From the NCBI GenBank assembly GCA_038329895.1, contig JBBQNM010000004.1, forward strand, positions 1 to 64,000: a stretch of 64,000 nucleotides of DNA, read 5' to 3'. The position numbers were made by a program, and so were the translations under genes. This document shows, one piece after another, positions 17,384 through 25,574 of the stretch (positions are counted from its first letter, which is position 1; every line of letters begins with the position of its first letter). The DNA comes from Mayfieldus sp038329895 (GTDB lineage Bacteria; Actinomycetota; Thermoleophilia; Solirubrobacterales; 70-9). Under the pieces are notes generated by a model. That model had not been told where the DNA came from, made no database searches, and was given only the letters and a program-made list of their open reading frames with translations.

Positions 17384-18091
17384 TCACTCGGCCCAGTGGT
17401 CCGCGCCGGGGATGCCCGTGATGCGAATCCCGGTGTGCGTCTTGTAGCGGCTGTTGATCGAGATCAGAAGCGGCGTCAGCTGCTCGACGATGCGGGCGGT
17501 CTCCAGTGCGCCGGCGTTGACCGCTCTCAGCCCCGGGATCAACTCCACCAACCGCGCCACCATCGCCTTGTCGGCCTTGCGATCGCCGCAGAGCAGCACG
17601 TCCTCGTCGAGTTCCCGTTCGAGGTCGCCGAGGACCGGCGCGCTGACGGTGTGCAGCGCCGAGACAACCGTCACGCCCTCGGGCACCATCTCCTGCGCTT
17701 GCTGGGCGGCGGAGCCCTGCCAGACCCCGAGCGAACGGGTCGCCTTGCCACTCACCGCTGCGGCAAGGGGCACCGTGCAGTCGACGAGCAGCTGGCCGGA
17801 TGTCAGCGTGCCCCGAAGGTTGTTCAGGTTCTCCGACTGGGCGCGAAAGGGAACGGTGAGGAAGACGACCGGTGCCCCGCGTGCGGCCTCCTCGTTGACC
17901 AGCCCCTCGGCCTCGGCGTCCGGTACCGCCTCGGACAGCCGCGCCGCCGCTTCGGTCGCGCGCTCGGCATTGCGCGATCCGATTACGACCGGTACGCCTG
18001 CGGTCGCCCAGCGCAGCGCCAGGCCGAAGCCGAGGGCGCCGGTTCCGCCAACGATCGGGATCGGAGGCGTCGAATCGCTCGCTTGGGCCAT
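17384..18091 (-). CDS. npdG: NADPH-dependent F420 reductase
   Basis: 235 residues from ATG 18091 (MAQASDS). It exchanges hydride between NADP(H) and F420, here probably making F420H2. Seen: the Rossmann start IPIVGGTGALGFGLALRWA, VVIGSRNAERATEAA for NADP phosphate binding, APVVFLTVPFRAQSENL and HTVSAPVLGD. The C-terminal helix ends INSRYKTHTGIRITGIPG, conserved in the family. It is the first gene of the F420 operon; the 230-base gap upstream should hold the promoter. Confidence 0.92.
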   Translation of the reverse strand: MAQASDSTPPIPIVGGTGALGFGLALRWATAGVPVVIGSRNAERATEAAARLSEAVPDAEAEGLVNEEAARGAPVVFLTVPFRAQSENLNNLRGTLTSGQLLVDCTVPLAAAVSGKATRSLGVWQGSAAQQAQEMVPEGVTVVSALHTVSAPVLGDLERELDEDVLLCGDRKADKAMVARLVELIPGLRAVNAGALETARIVEQLTPLLISINSRYKTHTGIRITGIPGADHWAE

Positions 18092-18322
18092 CGGCGCGCC
18101 AGTGTAAGTGCCACGTCCGCCGATGGACGCCCCGTTCTGGCGGCTGCAAGTCTTCGCCTCAGCGCCGAAGGCGCGGTGCGAGCGCGAAGCGCGAGGTCCT
18201 CGGTCGGGCGAGTAGCACTTGACTACTCGCCCTCCCTGCCTCCTTGCCATGCTCGACTTTCGCTCGCCAGAAACGGGCCGACATCGGCGGACGCGGCACC
18301 ATGGGCCGTATGCTCCGAGCGG

Positions 18323-19057
18323 ATGAGATTGGAGGCACGCAAGGCCCTGGTCACCGGGGGGGCCGGAGGCATCGGCGCCGCGATAGCCCGCCGCCTGGCC
18401 GGCGAGGGCGCCGAGGTGTGGGTCGGTGACCTGGACGAGGACGGCGCCGCCAAGGTTGCGGCGGAGATCGGGGGTCACGCGGTACAGCTCGACGTCACCG
18501 ACCACGAATCGGCCCGCAGCGTGGTCGACTCGATCGCTGACCTTTCGGTGTTGGTCAACAACGCCGGCACCGACGAGTTCGGCTTCTTCAACCAGACCAC
18601 GCCCGACATGTGGGAGCGGGTGCTGGCGGTCAACCTCAACGGCGTCCTCAACTGCACCCACGCGGCGCTGCCGGGCATGCAGGAGGCCGGCTACGGGCGG
18701 ATCGTCAGCATCTCCTCGGAGGCGGGGCGTGTCGGCTCCAAGGGCTCGGCGGTCTATTCGGCGGCCAAGGGTGGTGTGATCGCGTTCATGAAGGTGATCG
18801 CGCGCGAGAACGCCCGCTTCGGGGTCACCGCCAACTCGATCGCCCCGGGTCCTATAGAGACGCCGCTGCTGATGGGCGCGGCGCAGATGGGCGAGCTGGG
18901 GGAGAAGCTGATCGAGACGATGAAGGGCGCGACGCAGATGCGCCGGCTCGGAAAGCCGGACGAGGTCGCCGCCGCGGTCGCCTTCCTGGCGGCCGAGGAG
19001 TCCTCTTACGTCACCGGCGAGACACTGGGCGTCAGCGGCGGCCTGGGGATGGTCTGA
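18323..19057 (+). CDS. SDR-family oxidoreductase
   Basis: 244 residues from ATG 18323. Classical short-chain dehydrogenase: TGGAGGIGAAIARRLAG for NAD(P), NNAG at LVNNAGTDEFG, catalytic Ser in VSISSEAGR, and YSAAKGG for the Tyr-x-x-x-Lys pair, then NSIAPGPIETPL. The context of a thioesterase and HMG-CoA lyase suggests a 3-hydroxyacyl-CoA or similar substrate. It resembles 2-hydroxycyclohexanecarboxyl-CoA or 3-oxoacyl dehydrogenases, but substrate specificity cannot be read from the sequence. Confidence 0.88.
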   Translation: MRLEARKALVTGGAGGIGAAIARRLAGEGAEVWVGDLDEDGAAKVAAEIGGHAVQLDVTDHESARSVVDSIADLSVLVNNAGTDEFGFFNQTTPDMWERVLAVNLNGVLNCTHAALPGMQEAGYGRIVSISSEAGRVGSKGSAVYSAAKGGVIAFMKVIARENARFGVTANSIAPGPIETPLLMGAAQMGELGEKLIETMKGATQMRRLGKPDEVAAAVAFLAAEESSYVTGETLGVSGGLGMV

Positions 19058-19088
19058 TGCCCGATCCGATCACCGAACCGGTCGCCTG

Positions 19089-19535
19089 ATGTCCAGCGAC
19101 CCGCAGCGCAAGCTGGCCTCGATCAGCGAGGTCGTACCGGACTCCGACCGCCCCGCGGAAGCCACCCTGGAGCCCGGGCTGCAGAGGGTCGACGAGTTCG
19201 TCGTCGAGGGCCGGCTGGTCACCGACGTGGGGGGCACGATCGGCGCCAGCGTACTGTCGACACCCGGGATGGTCGCTGTGATGGAGCGAAACACCGCGGT
19301 CCTCAGCTACCAGAACCTTCCCGAGGGGAAGGCCACGGTTGGCTTCGAGATCTGCGTCAAGCACGTGGCCGCCGCGGTTGAGGGGGCGCTCTGCCAGGTG
19401 CGATCCGATCTGCGCGAGGTGGTCGACGGGCGCAAGCTCCGCTTCGAGGTCGAGGTGATGGATGGCGACCGCACAATCGGCGTCGGGACGCACGAGCGGC
19501 GCGTCATCGAGGTCGGCGGGGTGAAGAAGGATTGA
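19089..19535 (+). CDS. FlK-type thioesterase family protein
   Basis: 148 residues; a hotdog-fold thioesterase of the fluoroacetyl-CoA thioesterase family. Characteristic segments are VTDVGGTIGASVLSTPGMVAVME, SYQNLPEGKATVGFEICVKHVAA and EVEVMDGDRTIGVGTHERRVI. Catalytic Thr/Glu/His positions are plausible (T/S in VLSTPGM, E in VME, H in KHVAA). It overlaps the downstream HMG-CoA lyase start (TTGA), so it belongs to the same transcript and likely clears a small acyl-CoA from that pathway rather than fluoroacetyl-CoA. Confidence 0.82.
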   Translation: MSSDPQRKLASISEVVPDSDRPAEATLEPGLQRVDEFVVEGRLVTDVGGTIGASVLSTPGMVAVMERNTAVLSYQNLPEGKATVGFEICVKHVAAAVEGALCQVRSDLREVVDGRKLRFEVEVMDGDRTIGVGTHERRVIEVGGVKKD

Positions 19536-20467
19536 GCCCCGCCGGGCTCCCCGACCGCGTCCGGATCCGCGAGGTCGGCCCGCGAGACGGATTTCAGAAC
19601 GAGCCCGAGGTGATCGGCACCGACGACAAGGTGCGGCTGATCGACATGCTGTCGGAGACCGGGCTGGCGCGCTTGGAAGTGACCTCGTTCGTGCGCGCCG
19701 ACGTGATCCCGCAACTCGCCGACGCCGAGCAGGTGCTGGAGCGGATCGAGCGGCGCGAGGGCGTGTCCCTCTCGGTGCTGATCCCCAACGAGCGCGGCCT
19801 GGAGAGGGCGCTGGAGATGCGGGATCACTTCGACGAGGTCAACCTGTTCCTCTCCGCGTCGGAAACCCACAACCAGCGCAACGTCAACCGCTCGATCGAA
19901 GAGTCGCTCGATGGGCTCGAGCGCACGATCTCCACCGCTCGCGCCGAGGGGCTGCGCTGCGAGGGGGTGATCTCGGTCTCCTTCGGATGTCCCTACGAAG
20001 GGGAGGTCACGCCCGAGCGTGTTTTCGAGATCGGAAAGCGTTTGGCGGCAGCGGGGTGCGAGGAGGTCGCGTTTGGCGACACGACCGGGATGGCCAACCC
20101 CCGCCAGGTTCACGAGTTCTTCATCGCCGCCCGCGCTCAGCTCGGCGGGGTCGAGCTGACCGCCCACTTCCACAACACCCGCGGTCAGGGGCTGGCCAAC
20201 GTGCTGGCGGCGCTGGAGGAGGGCGTGGACTCGTTCGAGAGCTCATTCGGCGAGCTGGGCGGTTGTCCGGTTCCGCCGGGTTCGACCGGCAACGTCGCGA
20301 CCGAGGACGTGGTTTCGATGCTGCACGAGATGAGGATCGAGACCGGGATCGACCTGGCGAGGCTGATCGAGGCCTCACGCGGCGCCCAGCAGACACTCAG
20401 ACGCCCCTTGGGCGCGCATGTCCTGCACGCCGGGCCGGTCGACTGGCAGGGCTCGATCGACGCCTAG
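19532..20467 (+). CDS. mvaB: Hydroxymethylglutaryl-CoA lyase
   Basis: 311 residues from TTG 19532, overlapping the preceding stop. It splits HMG-CoA to acetoacetate and acetyl-CoA, the last step of leucine degradation. The family start VRIREVGPRDGFQNE and LEVTSFV are present, with HNTRGQGLANVLAAL for metal binding (HxH region) and FGELGGCPVPPGSTGNVATED containing the active-site loop Cys. An acyl-CoA carboxylase beta subunit and an acetoacetyl-CoA synthetase elsewhere in the window could act up- and downstream of it. Close relatives act on other 3-hydroxy-3-methylacyl-CoAs. Confidence 0.9.
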   Translation: MSPAGLPDRVRIREVGPRDGFQNEPEVIGTDDKVRLIDMLSETGLARLEVTSFVRADVIPQLADAEQVLERIERREGVSLSVLIPNERGLERALEMRDHFDEVNLFLSASETHNQRNVNRSIEESLDGLERTISTARAEGLRCEGVISVSFGCPYEGEVTPERVFEIGKRLAAAGCEEVAFGDTTGMANPRQVHEFFIAARAQLGGVELTAHFHNTRGQGLANVLAALEEGVDSFESSFGELGGCPVPPGSTGNVATEDVVSMLHEMRIETGIDLARLIEASRGAQQTLRRPLGAHVLHAGPVDWQGSIDA

Positions 20468-20623
20468 GATCTCGAGGTCGGGGGAACGAGGATCAACTGA
20501 CTTTGAGTCAGCGAATCGCAGACGCCAAGACCCATGATTTTCGCCGCAATTGCTGGTCCTTCTCTGAGCTTTGGGCGGCGCCAAGAGGCGCAATCGGCGA
20601 TCTCTCACTAGTCTGCGCATTCG

Positions 20624-21004
20624 ATGAGAAGCGACCGCTTCAGGGCAGCGGCCGAGGAAAAGGACTTCTCGGCCGTGGACGAGCTTTTCGCTGAGGAAGC
20701 CTCGTTCCGCAGCCCGGTGGTTTTTGCGCCCTACGAGGGCCGCGAGGCGATTTCGATGCTCCTGGGCGCTGTCGTCGAGGTGTTCGAGGATTTCCGCTAC
20801 ACCGATCAGGTCGAGTCGGGCGACACCGCTGTTCTCATATTCGAGGCCCGGGTCGGCGACCGCGAACTCAACGGAGTGGACATCCTGCATTTCGACGCCG
20901 ACGACAGGATCGTCGAGCTGATGGTGATGGTGCGACCGATGAGCGGCGTGCACGCCCTGGCGGAAGCGATGCAGACCAAGGTGGCAGGGGCGGGAAGTGG
21001 ATAA
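20624..21004 (+). CDS. SnoaL/NTF2-fold protein
   Basis: 126 residues. The pattern FRAAAEEKDFSAVDELFAEEASFRSPVVFAPYEGREAI followed by EVFEDFRYTDQVESGDTAVLIFEARVGDRELNGVDILHFD is a typical NTF2-like cone fold. Such proteins are isomerases, cyclases or ligand binders. Its stop overlaps the region just before the DivIVA-like gene. No catalytic residue assignment is safe. Confidence 0.82.
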   Translation: MRSDRFRAAAEEKDFSAVDELFAEEASFRSPVVFAPYEGREAISMLLGAVVEVFEDFRYTDQVESGDTAVLIFEARVGDRELNGVDILHFDADDRIVELMVMVRPMSGVHALAEAMQTKVAGAGSG

Positions 21005-21035
21005 GCTCCGGGCCGTGAAGAGGAGGAAGGGAAGA

Positions 21036-21941
21036 GTGGAGGCGATCGAACGGATTCGGAACGCGACTTTCACGCTCACGCGACGCGGGTATGACAGGCG
21101 CGAGGTCGATAACTACCTCTCGAAGCTGGCCGAGTGGCTGGAGGGCGGTGGCGCCGACCAGGTTCATTCCCACACGATCAAGCACGAGCTGGAACGGATC
21201 GGCGACAAGACGGGCAAGATCCTCACCGCGGCCGAGGAGGCAGCCCAGTCGCTGCGGACGGACGCCGAGCACGACGCGCGCCAGATCCGCGAGGTCGCAC
21301 ACGGGAGCGTGGAGTCCATCAAGACTTCTGCCGACGAGTACGCTAAGCACGCGCGCGAAGAGGCCCAGGCTTTCGCCACCAAGGCCCGCGCGGAAGCGGA
21401 AGCGCACTCGACGCAGCTTCGAAGTGAGGCCGAGACGATCTCGGGGCGGGCTCGCCAGGAGGCTGAGTCGCAGGCCACGAAGCTCCGCGACGAGGCCGAT
21501 GGCTACGCGAAGAGGGTCCGCAGCGAGGCGGACGCCCACGCCTCCAAGACCGTGAAGGAGGCCGAGGACAAGGCGATCCGGATGGTCGAGGAGGCCGCCA
21601 AGCGCCGCCGCGAGATGGAGAAGGTGATCGCCGACCTGGAGACGCGGCGCGACGCGGTGATCGGCGGGCTCGAGAAGCTGTCGAGTCAGCTCGCCGGCGC
21701 GGCAACCGTAGGCAAGTCGCGGGGCGATTCGCCGGCCGACGCGAGGCCGCCGGCCACGGACGCGAGCACACCGGCTACGGACGCAAGGCCGCCGTCTAAG
21801 GAGGTCACGCCGCCGGCCACGAACGCCAAGCCGCCGACCACAGACGGCAGCTCGCGGCCGCCCGACCCCCAGTCGGCTGCCCCGCTGGCCGGGTCGAAGA
21901 CCCCTCTTTCGACGCCGCCGCCCGCTCCCAGCAGGCAGTGA
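21036..21941 (+). CDS. DivIVA-domain coiled-coil protein
   Basis: About 301 residues from GTG 21036, chosen because AGGAGGAAGG lies five bases upstream; GTG 20997 would add 13 basic residues. The N-terminus carries the DivIVA-like motif FTLTRRGYDRREVDNYLSKLAEWL, which binds curved membrane in DivIVA/Wag31. A long Ala/Glu-rich coiled coil of about 180 residues follows. The tail is a degenerate Pro/Thr repeat (DARPPATDASTPATDARPP...). It could act in polar growth or cell-wall organisation. It overlaps the next gene by GTGA, an odd pairing with acyl-CoA carboxylase. Confidence 0.82.
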   Translation: MEAIERIRNATFTLTRRGYDRREVDNYLSKLAEWLEGGGADQVHSHTIKHELERIGDKTGKILTAAEEAAQSLRTDAEHDARQIREVAHGSVESIKTSADEYAKHAREEAQAFATKARAEAEAHSTQLRSEAETISGRARQEAESQATKLRDEADGYAKRVRSEADAHASKTVKEAEDKAIRMVEEAAKRRREMEKVIADLETRRDAVIGGLEKLSSQLAGAATVGKSRGDSPADARPPATDASTPATDARPPSKEVTPPATNAKPPTTDGSSRPPDPQSAAPLAGSKTPLSTPPPAPSRQ

Positions 21942-23458
21942 CCGACATCCGACTGGCGTTGGAGGCGGCGCTGGCCGGCGGTCCTGAGCGTCATCACGCG
22001 AAGCTAGCCGAGCAGGAGAAGCTTCCCGTCCGTGAGCGAATCGAGCGGCTCGTCGACCCCGGGTCGTTCGCGGAGGAAGCGCTGCTCGCCAACTGGGAGC
22101 AGGAAGGTTTGGGTGCCGACGGGGTGGTCACCGGTCTGGCGCTGGTCGGAGGGCGCCGCGCAGCGCTGATGGCCAACGACCCGACCGTCAAGGCCGGGTC
22201 GTGGGGTCCGAAGACCGTCGAGAAGATCCTCCGCGTCCAGGAGCGGGCGCTGAAGTTGGGCGTGCCGATGGTCTATCTGGTCGACTCCGCCGGGGCACGG
22301 ATCACCGACCAGGTGCAGATGTTCCCGGGCCGCCGCGGCGCCGGGCGCATCTTCTACAACGAGGTGCGGCTCTCGGGCCAGGTGCCGCAGGTCTGCCTGC
22401 TGTTCGGGCCGAGCGCCGCGGGGGGCGCCTACATCCCGGCCTTCTGCGACGTCGTGATCATGCGCGAGGGCAACGCCTCCATGTATCTGGGCTCCCCCCG
22501 AATGGCCGAGATGGTGATCGGCGAGAAGGTGGCGCTGGAGGAGATGGGCGGCGCGAAGATGCACACCGGCGTCTCGGGCTGCGGGCACTTCCTCGCCGCC
22601 AGCGACGAGGCCGTGATCGATCTGGCGCGCCGCTATCTGTCCTACATGCCGGTCAACTGGCGCGAGGACCCACCGGCGGCGCCGCCGGCCGACCAGGCCT
22701 CGACAGCTTCGATCGGCGACATCGTTCCCGCCGACGAGAACCAGATCTTCGACATGCGCGAGGTGCTCGACGCACTGCTTGACGCCGACTCGTTGCTCGA
22801 GGTGCATGCGCGCTGGGCGAAGGAGCTGATCACCGGCTACGCGCGCCTCAACGGCCGCGCCGTCGGCATCGTCGCCAACCAGCCGAACGAGAAGGGTGGC
22901 GTGCTGTTCGTCGACTCGGCCGACAAGGCGGCACGCTTCATCCAGACCTGCAACGCCTTCAACGTCCCGCTGCTGTTCCTCGCCGACGTGCCCGGCTTCA
23001 TGATCGGCACGGCGGTAGAGCGTCAGGGCATCATTCGCCACGGGGCGAAGATGATCAGCGCCGTGGCCGAGGCGACGGTCCCGAAGATCTCGGTGATCGT
23101 TCGCAAGGCCTATGGCGCCGGTCTCTACGCGATGGCCGGCCCGGCGTTCGAGCCCGATTGCTGCATCGCCCTCCCGACTGCCTCGATCGCGGTGATGGGC
23201 CCGCAGGCGGCGATCAACGCGGTCTTCTACAACCAGATTCAGGCGATCGAGGACCCCGACGAGCGTGAGAAGTTCGTGGCCAACAAGCGCCGCGAGTACG
23301 CGAAGGACATCGACATCCTGCACCTCGCCTCCGAGCTGGTAGTCGACGCCGTCGTACAGCCCGAGCAGCTGCGTGCCGAGCTGATCCGCCGCTTCGCCTA
23401 CGCCGAGGGCCGCGACCGCCGTTTCGCCGAGCGGCGCAACCCGGTGACGCCGGCATAG
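21938..23458 (+). CDS. Acyl-CoA carboxylase, carboxyltransferase beta subunit
   Basis: 506 residues. A biotin-dependent carboxyltransferase that moves CO2 from carboxybiotin to an acyl-CoA. Features: LLANWEQEGLGADGVVTGLALVGGR at the N-terminus, VDSAGARITDQVQMFPGRRGAG, the oxyanion-hole glycines in FGPSAAGGAYIPAFCD, and the C-half FLADVPGFMIGTAVERQGIIRHGAK with a second hole KAYGAGLYAMAGP. The MFPGRRGAGRIFYN segment resembles the methylcrotonyl/geranyl/propionyl group. With HMG-CoA lyase nearby, methylcrotonyl-CoA is a reasonable substrate, but no biotin-carrying alpha subunit lies here. Confidence 0.9.
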   Translation: MTDIRLALEAALAGGPERHHAKLAEQEKLPVRERIERLVDPGSFAEEALLANWEQEGLGADGVVTGLALVGGRRAALMANDPTVKAGSWGPKTVEKILRVQERALKLGVPMVYLVDSAGARITDQVQMFPGRRGAGRIFYNEVRLSGQVPQVCLLFGPSAAGGAYIPAFCDVVIMREGNASMYLGSPRMAEMVIGEKVALEEMGGAKMHTGVSGCGHFLAASDEAVIDLARRYLSYMPVNWREDPPAAPPADQASTASIGDIVPADENQIFDMREVLDALLDADSLLEVHARWAKELITGYARLNGRAVGIVANQPNEKGGVLFVDSADKAARFIQTCNAFNVPLLFLADVPGFMIGTAVERQGIIRHGAKMISAVAEATVPKISVIVRKAYGAGLYAMAGPAFEPDCCIALPTASIAVMGPQAAINAVFYNQIQAIEDPDEREKFVANKRREYAKDIDILHLASELVVDAVVQPEQLRAELIRRFAYAEGRDRRFAERRNPVTPA

Positions 23459-23535
23459 GGCCATATCCTGCGGCCGGATGCAGCGCGCCACCGCGATCGG
23501 TGGCGGCGGACCTCGGCCTCGCTACCGTGTCGGGG

Positions 23536-24393
23536 ATGCAATCACGCGTGAACCGACCACTGCTCCTCGCGGCCGGCGGCATCGCCGCCCTGACGGCATT
23601 GCTGTTCGCGGCGTACTTCGTCGGACCGGTTGCCCGTTCGGACGCCATCGCTCTGCACGGGCTGAGGACGTTGTCCGAGCATCGGTGGGTCTGGGTCGTC
23701 AACGACGGGCTCGCGCACAGCGTTGACCTGCCGTTTCTGGTCGCGGCGCTGCTCGTGATCTGTGGCGCCGGTCTCCGTTGGGGCCGGCCTCGGCAGGCGG
23801 CGGCGGCGGCGCTGCTGGTCGGCGGCGCCAACATCGCCACCCAGGTGGTCAAGATCGCCGCCGCGCATCCTCGATATCAGCCGATTCTGGGGTCGGACCA
23901 GCTGGGGGGCCCAGCTTTTCCAAGCGGTCATGCGACCGCCGCGATGTCACTGGCCCTGGCCGCTGTCCTGGTTGCCCCGAGCCGCTGGCGATCGGCGACT
24001 GCGATCGTGGGTGGCGCCTTCGCCCTCGCGGTCTCGATCGCGCTCGTGATCCAGGCCTGGCACTTCCCAAGCGATGTGCTGGGGGGCTTTCTGGTCGCCG
24101 GTACCGTCAGCATGCTGGCTCTCGCCGGCCTGCGGGCAAGCGAGGGCAGGAGGGCCGGAGGCGCTGCAGTCGACCGCCAACCCAGGCTCTCGGTGCGATC
24201 GATCAGCGTGCAGGTGCTCGAGGCCTTGGCGGCCGCCGTGGCGATCGGCATCGCCCTGCTGCTGGTCACGCACCCGAACGCGCTGACCTCATATGCAGCT
24301 ACCCACACGACCTCGGTCCTTGCCGCGATCGGAATCGCCGCTGCCTCGGTCGCGCTGATCTACGGCGTGGCTCTCGAGGCCGACAGCCGCTAG
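23536..24393 (+). CDS. PAP2-family membrane phosphatase
   Basis: 285 residues from ATG 23536 (MQSRVNRP). Multi-pass membrane protein with the phosphatidic-acid-phosphatase motifs: K...HPRYQP near residue 115, FPSGHATAAMSLAL (PSGH) and a final WHFPSDVLGGFLVAG with the catalytic His and Asp. It dephosphorylates lipid phosphates or undecaprenyl pyrophosphate. Two more hydrophobic helices follow the domain after a charged linker. It ends overlapping the stop of the convergent desaturase gene by four bases. Confidence 0.85.
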   Translation: MQSRVNRPLLLAAGGIAALTALLFAAYFVGPVARSDAIALHGLRTLSEHRWVWVVNDGLAHSVDLPFLVAALLVICGAGLRWGRPRQAAAAALLVGGANIATQVVKIAAAHPRYQPILGSDQLGGPAFPSGHATAAMSLALAAVLVAPSRWRSATAIVGGAFALAVSIALVIQAWHFPSDVLGGFLVAGTVSMLALAGLRASEGRRAGGAAVDRQPRLSVRSISVQVLEALAAAVAIGIALLLVTHPNALTSYAATHTTSVLAAIGIAAASVALIYGVALEADSR

Positions 24394-25388
24394 CTTCTCG
24401 CCGGCTGCTCCTCGGGGACGTCGTCGCGGCCCCTGTCCTCGGGCGATGGCCAGTGCTCCGCGGTGCCATCGGTCGAGGGCTCACGCCGCTCGGGCATCGG
24501 CGTGATGCCGGCCCAGCCGGGCCGCTCCGTGACGCGCCGCCGCGCCGCGTCGAGGTAGTCCTCGATCAGCGTCAGGCCCTCCAGCCCGGGCAGCGCGGTG
24601 ATCGTCTCGTCGATCCCGCGCGCGGCCTCAAGTCCCTCCGCGCTGCCGTCGCCCATCAGGTAGAGGGCGAGCGCGTCGGTCTCCTCCTGCGTCTTGACGC
24701 CGGCGCCGACCGGGGTCCAGAACGCCTGCAGGGCCCGGCGCACCATCCGCCCGGCGGCTGGATTGCCCTCCATCCGCGCCTTCGCCTGGGCGCGGTAGAA
24801 CGCGAAGTGGCGGCGTTCGTCCTGGATCACGCGGCGCAGCATCTGGTGGAGAACCGGGTGCGAGGAGCGGCGCATCAGCTGGTAGTAGCCGGTCAGCGTG
24901 GTGAGCTCGTTGATCGCGCCCCAGGACATGTGGATGGCGATGAAGTTGCGGGTCAGCGCCGAGCCGACCATCGAGGGGACGATCGCGAAGCCGTTGCCGA
25001 CGCCGATGTCGGTGCGCAACCGGCGCAGCCGGTTGGTCCGGGTTGGCATCGGCGAAGAGCCGTCGGGGAGCCGGGGCTCGATCGGTTCCTCGATTCCGTA
25101 GGCGCGCAGGAAATCCGAGAACGCCTCCCCGTGCCAGAGCTCCTCGTAGACCCAGCAGGAAAGGAAGGCGGTGATGTAGGGGTCGGCGGCGGCGCGGGTG
25201 GCGAGCAGGTCGCGCAGGTAGATCACCGTGTGCGACTCGATGTCCATCATGTAGTGCATGCTCATCACGTCCCCGTCCGAGAGGTGGTGGTTGGGGATGC
25301 CCTCCCAGTCGAGATGGCTCAGATCCACCTTCTTGGAGTTGCGCATGTAGCGGTCGATGTCAAAGTCGACGACGGTCTTCTGCTCCAT
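24390..25388 (-). CDS. Acyl-ACP desaturase family, ferritin-like diiron protein
   Basis: 332 residues. The two diiron-binding helix motifs are present as CWVYEELWHGEAF (EExxH) and VIQDERRHFAFYR (DExRH), with a further Glu in MMDIESHTVIY. This matches soluble stearoyl-ACP-desaturase-like proteins (DesA1/DesA2 of actinobacteria), which introduce double bonds into acyl chains using O2. The C-terminal 50 residues are Pro/Glu/Arg-rich and probably disordered. Its 190-base upstream gap also holds the promoter of the divergent signalling gene. Confidence 0.83.
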   Translation of the reverse strand: MEQKTVVDFDIDRYMRNSKKVDLSHLDWEGIPNHHLSDGDVMSMHYMMDIESHTVIYLRDLLATRAAADPYITAFLSCWVYEELWHGEAFSDFLRAYGIEEPIEPRLPDGSSPMPTRTNRLRRLRTDIGVGNGFAIVPSMVGSALTRNFIAIHMSWGAINELTTLTGYYQLMRRSSHPVLHQMLRRVIQDERRHFAFYRAQAKARMEGNPAAGRMVRRALQAFWTPVGAGVKTQEETDALALYLMGDGSAEGLEAARGIDETITALPGLEGLTLIEDYLDAARRRVTERPGWAGITPMPERREPSTDGTAEHWPSPEDRGRDDVPEEQPARS

Positions 25389-25574
25389 TTTTGTCCTCGG
25401 TCTTTGGGCGGTTGGGTTGCGGGTGAAGTGCGTCCCGGAAACCTACGAGATGGCGGAAATAGCGGATCACCGCCTCGGTCAGCGCGCGATCTAGTCGATT
25501 TCGGGGTCATCGGGCTTCACGCCCCTGCCGATAGCTCCACAGGCGCCGGTTACACGGCTCCTTCTTGTACTGCC

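Noticed and set aside
23778..25574. Upstream extension of the GGDEF/HD-GYP frame by about 600 codons
   Set aside because: The extension runs opposite to the desaturase gene and through the PAP2 gene in another frame; it is a GC-rich shadow.
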